From contig CP136063.1 of the NCBI GenBank assembly GCA_032622095.1, forward strand, positions 116,580,723-116,644,722: a DNA stretch of 64,000 nucleotides, in the 5' to 3' direction. The DNA comes from Siphonodentalium dalli (lineage: Eukaryota; Mollusca; Scaphopoda; Gadilida; Siphonodentaliidae). The notes beneath the pieces are model-generated. The model was not told the DNA's origin and searched no databases. It saw only the letters and a list, made by a program, of their open reading frames with translations. The position numbers and the translations under genes are program-made. Of this stretch, positions 21,868-32,739 are shown one piece after another (positions within the stretch are counted from its first letter, which is position 1; each line of letters starts with the position of its first letter).

Positions 21868-22046
21868 TTAAACCACAGTTACTGGACATAAAGTCCCAAA
21901 AATAAGGTTTTAATCGAGTTTAGTAATCGGTATCCTTATATAACGAAGTATCCTTATATAACGAAGTATCGTTATATAAGGATACCGATTTCTAAACTCG
22001 ATTAAAACCTTATTTTTGGGACTTTATGTTCAGTAACTGTGGTTAA
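21868..22046. repeat. Near-perfect ~180-bp foldback
   Basis: The left arm, starting 'ttaaaccacagttactgg', and the right arm, ending 'cagtaactgtggttaa', are complementary with only a few mismatches. The centre is built from 'ccttatataacgaagtat' repeats. The whole can fold into one long hairpin. It looks like a MITE or foldback element; no coding capacity. Confidence 0.9.
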
Positions 22047-23146
22047 ACATGATAAAGCGCGCCGCACATCATGTGATATGTATCGTAAGACAAATATCGG
22101 GCACCAGTTACGGGTCAAATTGTAGGCCTAGCGTGTGCCGTGGAAAATCATACGACATTTTGTTTTGCTTTAATATCGCACAAACTATCAGAAGTTCAAC
22201 TCTGATCTGACATGTACTGGTTTCTGACTAAATTTGCAAAATGGTGTCAGACAACTTCATTGAACCGGTGTAAAATTCACATTCTCAAGCAGTGATTAAA
22301 TGGAACTGTCGTATCATGTCTGACTATGATGACACACAGGTCAAAGCCAATATTTTCTATGTGTCCCTATGAGCTCTCATGATGGAGTGTGTGTTACTGG
22401 CAAAGACAATATCGACATGAACTGACAAAACCGGAACCGAGATTGTTAAAGAATTGGCCATTCCAGCTTCGTCATAATACTAGAATGAAGTGTTGGGAAA
22501 TGCAAGATATAGGAAACACTTTCTTTCCAAATTATTTGAAGTAGTCCTATGTGCAATGGATACCTTTGTGGTGGAGGCAATGCAAGGCTTCCACGTGTAC
22601 ATTGCACATATTGTGATTCTTGAACCTGTCGTCACAAAATGAAATAACACAGGATGCTCATGCATATTTCTTTGCTCCAGTGCAAAACATCTTATAAATA
22701 TACAGGCTATTTATTCACTTGTTCTAAAGAAAATATACACTCCTTAAATTCTGAAGAGCATAACTCTTGTTGTATAACAGTATAACGTTTGGAATACGCC
22801 ATGTAATTTACACTTGAAGGTGTATGTCTTACAGAAAGTGTAATCAAAGAAGACACAAAGACTCCTAGATGATGTGATTGCCTTCTGATTAATAAAATAT
22901 TGGTTCCAACAATATGATCACAATATTTTAAACTAATTCCAAAATCACCAACAAACCAGAATATCACAATGGGGTATATTGTTATTAGAATGAAATACCG
23001 GTAGTATTATTTTTATTCTTGCAATGCTTGTCATGTTCCAGGGGACTGAGTTGAGCCATAAATACCAATAGGCCAAGCTGATTGTAATTGGGCCTCCCTA
23101 CCAAACCTGTTTACCCCCACCAAACTCTAGTTTAGCACACATACTA
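22047..23146. other. Gene-free stretch
   Basis: AT-rich sequence with no recognised exon, element or RNA. Short open frames at 22480-22967 have no family resemblance. Confidence 0.4.
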
Positions 23147-23904
23147 TATACACCTGTCAGTAAGCCCACCATCGAAGATAAGCCCAATCTGGGGTTTTAC
23201 CCTAAATAAAATATGGGATGGTCCTCGTAGATAAGCCCACCCTCATTTTTGAGCATTTGGAAGGTGAATACAATCACATCTTTCGATCCTGTATAATAGG
23301 AGAAGATACTCAAACACATCTGTGCTTTTATTATTTTTTCCAGTTGTTTTTCTTAAATAATAAAGATGAATAATATTACACACTTGTGTTAATTTTGTTG
23401 TGAATTATACACATCTTATTCTGTCTTAGTTGTTGGATCAATCAGAGGCATCAAATTAATAAAGTCAAAGGATGTGTCACTTACTGTTCACCTGCATCTC
23501 ACTGTTTTGTTTGTATAATAATTACAAGTAGCTTGAATAATAAGCATTAGTGTAACGCAATTAACTTGTGAACTCATCATACAACCCTATTGTGTTAACA
23601 AATTAATCCCAAAATCTACAACCTAAACAAATTGACCCCAAATTGATCTGTATATCACTGTTTCTGGTTATTATCATGTGATTTTATCTTCTCAATAATA
23701 TAAATAAAACACATTATTTATACCTTTATTCAATACAAAACGTTGTATTGGTATAAAATATGAATGTAGGTTGGCACATGAAGGCTAACTGAATGTTTGC
23801 ACATGGGGAGGGTGGGTCCTCGGTGAGTAAGCCCAGTACCCATTTTTTTTAGCAAAAACGTGCACGAGCCCCCCCCCCCCCCCCGCCTTGGTGACAGGTG
23901 TATA
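23147..23904. repeat. Possible ~760-bp element with short terminal inverted repeats
   Basis: Starts 'tatacacctgtca' and ends 'tgacaggtgtata', an exact 13-bp inverted repeat. Near each end lies a direct repeat of type 'gtcctcg..gataagccca' (about 23222 and 23818). It ends in a long C-run (23870-23884). No transposase frame. Could be a non-autonomous DNA element; the ends are short, so chance is not excluded. Confidence 0.4.
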
Positions 23905-24029
23905 AATTATTAAAATGTGTTGATTTATCAGTAATTTAGTTCAGTGTTGAACTTCTTTAGAAGGTATGAATTTGTGATAGATGTAAACATGGAAATTATC
24001 CCAGGACAAATACAAACAATATCAGTGAT

Positions 24030-24098
24030 ATTTTAAGCATTGTAGTGATTTTATATCACTACACGGTAGTGATTTTATATCACTACAGGGCTTAAAAT
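24030..24098. repeat. Compound small foldback
   Basis: Two tandem copies of the palindrome 'gtagtgattttatatcacta' are enclosed by 'attttaagc' and 'gcttaaaat', so the whole 69 bp can form a hairpin or cruciform. Confidence 0.85.
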
Positions 24099-24319
24099 GT
24101 CCAGTGTTTTTGGTTAACTCGACGAGTTGCCAAGATGAAATTTCGCGATTCAGCTGAAGGAACTGTGTTAGCCAGCGCCTGTCTTGCAGAAATGTAGAGA
24201 CAGGGGGTCAGTTGGAGATGTGTGCAGAGCGTGTGGTAATCACAACAGTACAGTGTGTTACTGGCCGAAACTTTATGACGTGCGATCACGTAAGGATACC
24301 ACGTAGGGTATTTCACTGA

Positions 24320-25505
24320 TTGTCCTATCCTTACGCAATTGCACTCGTCCTATAAACTTGCGATAGTAACACACCCATGCCGTTTTGTGTACATATTTCA
24401 TACCAACGTATCATATTGTTATATTAGTGGCAAGTGCGTCCATATGCTTGTGACATACAATGTGGCAAGAGTCTGCTAAGTTGTAAGGCATTGCTATTTC
24501 TTAATTTCACAATGCATTCTAGACTTGGGATGTGTCAAGTTATCATTACGCCATTACACTTGTCCTATCAACTTGCGACATGAACACAGACATGCGTTTT
24601 TGTATACATATTTCATACCGATCATGTGGTATTGATACAATGGCAAGTGCGTCCATATGCCTGCGACATACACTATGGCAATAATCTGTTAATCCGTTAA
24701 TATAGTTTAATCATGGCTATATCCAAATTTCACAATGCGTTCCTAAGTAGGAATCTATCGTAATTCCGGAAGGAGTGTCCACATGGTTGCGACATTGATC
24801 AACTAATCCTAGAATACAAACTGAAGTTATTTATTGATGTAGTAGCACAGTTTAAAAATGATAGATGTAGGAACGTATTGAAAACAATAAAAAAAAAATC
24901 CAGTTTTAAAGTTGTGACAACCAGTAATTTGGTGCAATGTTTTCGATGCTGCCTGGTATGACTGCCATGAGTTTTGGTGCCGATGGTGTTTGGAGTCTTT
25001 TAAATTTAAACAGATATGTCAATTATTGCAAGAAAATTACAATAAATGTCGTTAAAATGCTTAAGATTTCCATGTTTTGTGGTTAAATATATGAGTCTTG
25101 AACTTGAAATTTTGCGGTTCATTGCAGAAACAGAGTTAGGCAACACCCATTTTGAGACAACGGCGGAGGGGCCAGTTAGAATATGTTGGACAAGCAATTG
25201 CGTAAGGATAACATTATGAAAACAGTAACAACTCGCGATTGGGGTTTTGTGTATTTATTCCATCCCAAACGTGCGGTATTGGTTAAATGTCAGCGACACA
25301 CACACGTCGTGCTGTCCTCACTCATTGCAATCGTCCGATATACAGTAACAACAGTACCACATCGTGCGGTTTTGTGTATATATTCCACACCAAGTGATGT
25401 TGATATATTTATCTAGTGTATGCATGCGTTCATATGCTTGCGACATACACTATTATATGAGTCTGTCAAACCGTTAATGGAGCTATGTTCAATCGTGGTT
25501 AGTTT
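24320..25505. repeat. Degenerate ~240-bp tandem repeat
   Basis: Recurring landmarks are 'cacttgtcctatcaacttgcgaca', 'ttttgtatacatatttcatacc', 'ggcaagtgcgtccatatgc', 'tgcgacatacactat' and 'tttcacaatgcgttc'. They appear around 24330-24530, 24545-24780 and, more eroded, 25200-25500. A further piece appears at 27655-27770. No coding signal. Confidence 0.65.
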
Positions 25506-26235
25506 TTAGCTCACATGAGACGAAGTCTCCGGTGGAGCTATAGTCATCACTCCTCGTCCGTCGTCCATCGTCAATCCGTCCGTCCATCCGTCCGTGAACA
25601 TTTCTTTGAACATCTTCTGCTCTGAAACCGTAATGCCGAATTGGTTCATATTTGGTGTGGATGTTCCCCAGGTGACTGTCATTCAGATTTGTTCAAATGA
25701 GGACACTGGGTCAAATAGTTGCGAAGCCAGGGCCATAACTCTGTAATTCTTATAACGACTTCTTCTCAAATTTCATTTGGCCGAATGGGTTCATATTTGG
25801 TACAAAGGGTCCTCGGGGGACTGTTATTCAGATTTGTTCAAATGAGGTCACTGGGTCGAATGTGGGCGGAGCCAGTGACATAACTTAAAACAAATTTGTT
25901 TTGGTCAAATTCAGATTTTTTGAATTTTCACCATAATCTTTAATCTTCTGAAATTACAGAAATATTCCATTACCCACCCCCCCCCCCCATATGGCCCAGA
26001 CCCACCCACCCTGCAGTGGCCTGCACCCAACCAATATCCCTTCCAACGGATATCATTTCCAGCTTCCAACTTTAATACTTGTTCTATTTAAAGTTGCAGA
26101 TATCTCTTTGTGGATAAACAGAGAGAAACACAGGTCATTAATCTAGATTAGAATAATATGTCACTGACAGCTTGTATAAACATACTGCTAGCAATTTTAA
26201 ACAAACTGCCTGAATTTAGTGTGTCTGACATTTTG

Positions 26236-26333
26236 CAGAATGAGGTTCCCAGAGGGTGAATTTAGTGATGCTATCCCACACAGTGGGCTAGCATAACCAA
26301 ATTCACCCTCTGGAGACCTCATTTTGCTTAGGC
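26236..26333. repeat. Hairpin element, copy 1
   Basis: 'agaatgaggttcccagaggg' with 'gaatttagtgatgctatccc' is answered by its inverted form ending 'caccctctggagacctcatt'. It lies within the dispersed repeat. Confidence 0.85.
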
Positions 26334-26521
26334 CTGATCTTCTGGGAAGTATCTATAGTATCAAATTAACATTGTTTTTAGTTACATTTCCCTTCTAGGA
26401 AGTTTCTATATCCCCTAATTTGCAGAAGATAAAATTGATAATTGAGGTGCCCAATGGGTAAACATCAACTTCCAACTGCGGAACATCAATCTTATCCTAG
26501 GTCTGCCATAGCAGCTGAGGG

Positions 26522-26607
26522 TCTTAGCAGAATGAGGTCCCCAGAGGGTGGATTTAGTGATGCTAGCCCATTGTGCAGGATAGTGTCACTAAAGTCGCCC
26601 TCTGGGT
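26522..26607. repeat. Hairpin element, copy 2
   Basis: A second, more diverged copy: 'ggtccccagagggtggattt' is answered by 'aaagtcgccctctggg'. Both copies share 'ttagtgatgctagccc', so this is a repeat family. Confidence 0.75.
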
Positions 26608-27180
26608 CAAGTAGGTGCAAGGCCAGCTACATTACTCTTTCTCTCCATAGTAATTCATGATATGTCTTCTATGCAAGAATCAAATAGCCTATTTTGCTTA
26701 TATTTGGTATGAAATTACCTTGGGTGACAGCTTTGTGAAAATGGGATCGCGTATAAGTCAAATAAGGGCAGAGCCAGAGACTTAAATATTTCACTAGATA
26801 GTAATTCTTAAAATATGTTTGCAAGAACTAGTTGGCTTATTTAGCACGGAATGTTCTTCCATGACTGCAATTCAGATTTTTTTAAATGGGGTCACCTTGT
26901 CAAATAGGGGCCAAACGAAGGACAGTTTCCCTCTTAATATGCTTCCTTCACAAGGACCATCAGGTCTATTTTACTGATATTTATCATATGTATGAAGGGT
27001 TCTTTGGTGTCTTGGATTCAAATTTATTCAGATGGGGTCACCAGGTTAAATAGGTTGGTACCAGGGACATAACTATATGTATGGAGCAATCAGGAGGATC
27101 CGTTAGTGACTGAGATTCAGATTTGTTAAAATGAGGTCAACCTGTCAAGAAATGGCGGGGCTCTGGGGAGTTAACACTTT

Positions 27181-27841
27181 TGTGTCTAATAAAATCATTG
27201 AAATACCAAATTCATTAAAACATCTACCTTGGAACCACCTGACTGATTAATCTGACATACATGTATTGTGTTTTGGGTCCATGGATAATTGGGCTTCAGA
27301 CATGTCTAAATGGTTTTAGAAAAAGGCGCTTGTGAGATTGAAAATTTCCAACAATTGAGAAAGTTTGAGGTGTCAGTTGTGAAATTCCAACCTAAGACTT
27401 GGGAGTATGTAGCCCGGTCGGGAGGGGACTTGTTGAACTGGAGGAGGGGGGTGATCAGTAGTGTACATTTGTTAATTTCAAGGTGGATTTTCACCAATCT
27501 ATATATACGTGAAGTCTCTCTAGCCACATATCCTGTTTAGAGCTATTTCTTTTAAAGTGATTATGAAAAGTTCTGACTGTTGTGGTCTCCAGAGTCCCAG
27601 TCTTATCAGTCTTTGCAGTCTTAGTAGCGACCCACAGTCATTGACTGTCTTGTTAATGTTACAATGCGTTCCCGAGTTGAATGTGTTGATATTCCGGGAA
27701 GTGTGCCCATATGCTTGCGACATGTAACTGGGCGTTGTTCTGTCAAACTGTGAAGTTGCCATGAACTCATCCGACTCCCTCCAACTTATGCACAGAAACA
27801 CAGGCAACTCAGACTTTGATAGGCGTTGAATATGTTGGGAT
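27181..27841. other. Gene-free stretch
   Basis: No exon recognised. Open frames on both strands at 27306-27540 overlap each other and have no family resemblance. 27655-27770 is an eroded copy of the ~240-bp repeat seen at 24.3-25.5 kb. Confidence 0.4.
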
Positions 27842-27977
27842 TACAGTAATGCCCTAAACTATCGACTCCTTAACCACTGCAGAATTATGGGCAACAAGCT
27901 ATATTTTTGACTAAATCCTGAAAAATTACCCATAATTCTGCTGTGGTTAAGGAATCATTATTTAGGGCATTACTGTA
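27842..27977. mobile_element. 136-bp MITE with CAGTAATGCCCTAAA ends
   Basis: Begins 'tacagtaatgccctaaa' and ends 'tttagggcattactgta', with the arms complementary for about 50 bp apart from a few mismatches. The terminal TA on each side fits a Tc1/mariner-type target duplication, and CAGT...ACTG ends suit that superfamily. Non-coding; it would depend on a transposase elsewhere. Confidence 0.8.
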
Positions 27978-28489
27978 TATGATTCAGTGTATCAACATAT
28001 CCTGAGCCATATACATCACACTGTATAGTGCGGTTGTGTCACATCATGTTCTCATTAGTTATTTATCACATTGTCGGTGTGCATATTTCCAACGTTGCCG
28101 AATTTCAACACACAATGGAGCAAAGTAATTTTCTTATATCTAAGCAGGCCATATATTCAGGGTTACCAACGCGAATATATTGTTAGATATATACATGTAG
28201 TGTAGATGTTATGGGAAAATTGTCTCACAAACGTACAACCTCTTGTAAAGTTCTTTTCGAACACGGAAAGAAATGTCATTATTTTCTGTATCGATGCCAA
28301 AGCATGCAATTGCGACGACTTGTTTTGATACCACGAGATTATTTAAAAGCGGTTATTAATATAATATTACCTTGGAACGCAAACCCCCATGCATGTTCAT
28401 TTAATCTACGTGGGCTTTATTACGTTTACGTATGGTCATATTAACTATATATTGTGTTGCATAAGAACTATAAATAGTACTCATAGCAG
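27978..28489. other. Gene-free stretch
   Basis: AT-rich, no recognised exon or repeat. It leads directly into the second copy of the ~550-bp repeat. Confidence 0.35.
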
Positions 28490-29020
28490 ACTCGCACAAA
28501 ATGGCTGGTTTTGGAAAATTTCAATTTGCTTCCGGGTTTATGAAACTGAATTTTTCAATACATACGAGAGATACGATGACGAGATGTGGCGTGATTGGTT
28601 TGTGTGCGCTAGTAAACAATTCCGCTTCTAATGATGTATAATATATATATTCTACTAACCGTTGATTGTGTTTTGAAGCGAAAGTCGGTGTAAAAATCGC
28701 ACGCTTTGACCCAGTTTAGCGGACACCATATCGAATGGGTGAAATTTTACAGCCGGTTTGCTTCAGACCTGTGCTCATAAGCGGAGTTTTTCTTAACCAA
28801 TATTTCCACGGGATATATCAAATGGGAGAGTAATAATATATATTTATACCTATATATCAGGCATTTATGTTACAAAAATTATTTTTAAATACTTTTAACC
28901 TGATTGTGGACTGTGAAAATCATAACAAATTAGGCCGGGCCATGTTGGATACCTTTCTATAGGATTAAGTACTATTGGGGGTGTGGTCAATTTTTGTTCT
29001 GGGGACCTGTGCTCAAAAGA
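28490..29020 (+). repeat. ~550-bp dispersed repeat, copy 2 (inverted relative to copy 1)
   Basis: Reverse complement of 9535-10085. It keeps 'atggctggttttggaaaatt' at 28501, 'gaaagtcggtgtaaa', 'cccagtttagcggacacc', 'taaccaatatttcc' and ends 'ggggacctgtgctcaaaaga'. The two copies, about 18.5 kb apart, form a large inverted pair. Confidence 0.8.
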
Positions 29021-30723
29021 GGATGATCGTGCTCATGGCATTACACAAATTGTGTAAACCATATTCTTGACAAACATGATAACTGTAGTATAGACTTTTG
29101 TAACGTAAAGATTGCTGCTGCAAAAGCCGGTACTTTTTCAAGATCCAAAGGAATCGGAACCACTGGCGAGTAAAGAACCGTCATCTTCAGTAGATAATAT
29201 GGATACTACTATGTACGAGACAGCCTTCTACTGGACTGAAGGCACAACGGAAGGAGATATTGGAAGTATCGAGAGGACAGAATTATTTATCTTCCACAGA
29301 TGAGAACAGATTATTGCGACAAGAGCTTCAGTCACTGTTATGTAAAGTTACCGACAAATCAGATAGGCTTATTTGAAAATATAATAGTAAACTCGCTGAA
29401 CCGTGGATGAGCATCAGATCCGATGGTGGCAAATATATAACCCAATGCCACAGATCGAGTTGACATGCTGTGTGTTATGTGGCACTGAGGACTAATTTAG
29501 GACTATGTTGGTCACCAACTACATGGGAGGAAAAACATCACCAGGAAACTCATTCACCAAACTATTTTTACGGAGGCAGAAGAGAATTCGAATAATAAGA
29601 AAGAGTCAACAAAAGCCAGAAGTGATTGGCAGGGCAAGGAAGAGGAAGGCACAGATGACCAGTTCAAGTTCAACAAAGAAGACGATAACTGAGTATGGGC
29701 CAGAGGAATTGAATGTAACTATGTATATAACACCCGTGGTCAAGTCGTCCTGCTAACATGCTATTATGTATTGTTATCCTTCATCCCATTTTCCTCTCTT
29801 CTGATTGGCTGAGAGTGCGTCACATGGCGGGCGATAAATCACCATATTACCCTCGAGGGTAACATTGCCTCAGTTATTGACCGCTCAGCTGTTACCAGTA
29901 AACATAGAACTACGAAGAACTTACCGCGCAGAGATTCTCTCAAAGTTCTCTGATAATTTCGAAAAACACTGTTTTTATAAACCCCACTGTTTCATAACAA
30001 CAGCGAACTGTGGTGTTTGCTAATTTGCATAATTGTGTGTTTTTTTATTTGCAATTAAAGCACGCTATGTATAAATGGTGTTATCACAGACACATATCTG
30101 TTATAAGGTGTAATATTCATATTGGACCTTTTTATATCAATAATAAAGACCGTGGGACAAATAGATAAACCTAATTTATGTAGTTGATATGCTGCAGACA
30201 ATTGCACATACGATGTACATACGTTACAACTACGTTTATGTACTAGATCAAATAGCCACTCTTTGCTGTTTATCAATTGATTATTTCTTTTCTTCAATAA
30301 ATTCATCAGACTTCAGAGAATACCCGTATGTTGCGTAACGATCTGTGAAAGATGTCAATTTCTTTGTGCACTACTACAACGTGTTAGTTCCACATTTTAG
30401 CATTCTGGAAATTAACACGTCTGTCTGCGTCTTCACGCTCATTTGAAACGAAACCGAACATTTCGCTTCATGGCTACTCAACTTCGAAATTGCTTTACTC
30501 CTCTTTCCGTGAACCGATTTCCACAATGCAACCAGCAAACTGACCGGAGAATATCTGCGCAAATGACGGGTCTGTTAATTGATCCAGATTATGAATGTTT
30601 TATTTTCTAAATAGCGATGATTCCAACATAAAATTAACTTTTCGAACTGGATTAAAGAATATATGCACGCATTTATGCCTGCTATTAAGGAGGTTCGTGT
30701 GTACTCCATTGTCAGATAACAAA
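29021..30723. other. No confident gene; unrecognised short frames
   Basis: Two plus-strand frames look compositionally protein-like but match no family I know. 29112-29303 is acidic, with an ENRLLRQEL-like stretch just after it in another frame; 29505-29756 is very basic, with RRQKRIRIIRKSQQKPEVIG. Together they could be a relic of a transposase accessory region. The remaining sequence to 30.7 kb shows nothing recognisable. Confidence 0.25.
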
Positions 30724-30876
30724 ACAGTTATCACCCTTGTTTTCGTGAGACACGGGGATTTGTCGCCGCTCTCGACCTGGAATGTCACCCGCGGGCCTGG
30801 CGGCCCTCGGGTGACATTCCAGGTCGAGAGCGGGCGACAAATCCCCGTGTCTCACTCAATCGCGGGCGATAACTGT
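30724..30876. repeat. GC-rich near-perfect foldback
   Basis: The inner arms (30745-30793 and 30808-30855) are complementary over about 48 bp with a single-base bulge, closed by a short 'gcgggcctggcggccc' loop region. They carry 'gacacggggatttgtcgcc' and 'ctcgacctggaatgtcaccc'. An outer, imperfect extension pairs 'cagttatcaccc' with 'gggcgataactg'. It is far more GC-rich than the surroundings, which suggests a recent arrival or a structured RNA. Confidence 0.9.
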
Positions 30877-32739
30877 ATAATATTGTCCTGCTGGAATGCT
30901 ATGTTGCGGGTAGGGCAAACTGAAAAAGTGTTGTTAATTTTTCTAAAATTGTCGTTTTCGCGGTGTTTGGCTAATCCGAGCGATTTGAGAAAAAAACAAT
31001 TTGTGTATGAAACATTCAAGAGCATATATATTTTTGAAAAAATATAATAATGCCTGCGTTGGTGTTTCTAAAACGACGTGAATAAGCATCTTGATTATAG
31101 TCAATTTTCAACAACCAATACAACAAGTATCAACAAATTTCGCAATAAGTATGTTTTTGAATGTTTGATACGCATAATGGCTTTTCCTGGATATGTTCAG
31201 ATTATCGGACCACCGCAAAAAAAAAACAGATTAAAAGAATATCACGGTACTTGTTAACAGCATCAGTTTGCCCTAACAGCACCATAACAATTCAGCAGAA
31301 CCCAATCGCATTACAGCACAATAGCAGGACCACTTGACCAGTACGCACCGTATAGTTGTCATAATTTGCGATATCCTTTTTGATTCTTTGCGTGAATTGC
31401 AGATGTCTTTATAAAATTTTGCAATATGTGCCATTGTGCTTTGCAGTATAAGACACTTAAAATAGTTCATCTCATTCCAATGCACTCATTTCAGACAACA
31501 ACTTACTGGCAAACATACATATAGTATCTGGGAACTGAATACAGTGCATCCGTAACCAATTTCTTTCCTGCAATTGGACATTGTCTTTAGAGGGCAATCT
31601 TACTTTCATCTGCAGTTATACCAGAACCATCAGGGCTAACCATTTTGAATAATTGTTCATTGTACTTCTCCACACAGCACCCTCCTCATTGAACACATGT
31701 ATGACTGTGCTGAAGGTAGGCAAAATCCAATCTCGGGGTGTATTCGAATTTCGAATCCGTGTTATTCTATGTTAGTGAACGACATTTGTCCACGCGCACC
31801 GAATGAAGCATATATATGAAGCAATGCACTCTCATACTGAGTCCGTGCTCCTATAATTCTGATATAAACACCTGTTAAATTTTCAAAATACAACTGATTC
31901 ACTATCATCTAACTATTTCCTTTCTTTTGTCTTTCACTCATTTCCCCATCTCTCTCTATCTCTACCCTAAACCTAAAATTTCTTCTTTCCAAAATGAAAC
32001 AAGTACAATAGAACTATTACTGTTATAATGCATGTTATCCTGTGTATCAATCATATCCTGCAATATTTGAATATTACTCATTTTTTTTCAATACAAAAAG
32101 AAAAGAAAAGAAAGAAGACAGTCTGTCACGCCAAGAAAGGTACGGTCCATGGTGATCATATATTTTATAGCACCAGACTCTAATGGACACAATAAGAAGT
32201 GCGATGAATTAAGTCTGCTGATTGCTTCCGAAAATTTCGAACCCAGGTTCTACCATTGATTGAGCTGACACACGAGTGACTTTGCAATTGATATATCGGT
32301 CAGATTGTGTAGTGGTCGTGGTATCAAATATGTACATAACCATTTTGGACATACGTTTGGGAAAATCCAAATATGACCATAATCTAAAAACACTTGCATC
32401 TGATATCCCTAACTCTAGTACATGTAACATCGAAATTAAGGTGACAAATACTGTTTTGTTCTTTTGTTATGTTAAGTTACAGTCGAGCAATCGCGGCTAC
32501 ATTTTGCTTCATTCTGTAATTAACAAATCAATAAGGAATTTATTATTTGCAGAAAATGCAATCCTTGCAAGGCATAGTACATAAGAACGTGTCGCCTTTT
32601 GAAGGATGTGACATGTGAAGACTTCGACAAAGACAGAAAGGCAGATCGTCACACAGACCCTAATTAGTGATATTTGTTTCGGGTAACAGCGGAGAGATGG
32701 AGGGAGCTGTTGTATGGATGCAACAATGTTTATGAAACA
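30877..32739. other. Gene-free stretch
   Basis: No exon or element recognised. An A/G-rich simple tract lies at about 32092-32118 ('aaaaagaaaagaaaagaaag'). A weak tRNA-promoter-like 'gggttcgaaat' lies on the minus strand near 32240, too poor to call a tRNA or SINE. Confidence 0.35.

Larger units (their letters stand above)
25509..27180. repeat. Lophotrochozoan-type 'agctcacatgag' dispersed repeat
   Basis: Opens with 'agctcacatgagacgaagtc' and 'ggtggagctatagtcatcac', then a 'cgtccgtc' run. This is followed by degenerate ~170-190 bp units marked by 'ttcagatttgttcaaatgagg', 'tcactgggtcaaat' and 'gcggagccag...cataac' (25690, 25830, 26880, 27020, 27115). I know this type of repeat from molluscs and related phyla; the assignment is from memory. 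A C-run sits at 25977-25988. Confidence 0.55.

Noticed and set aside
30595-31047. 150-codon plus-strand frame
   Set aside because: Its centre is the GC-rich foldback, and the rest has no family resemblance or splice context.
32209-32300. tRNA- or SINE-like promoter ('gggttcgaaat' with a weak A box, minus strand)
   Set aside because: The spacing between the two boxes is too short and no cloverleaf can be drawn; not enough for an RNA gene call.
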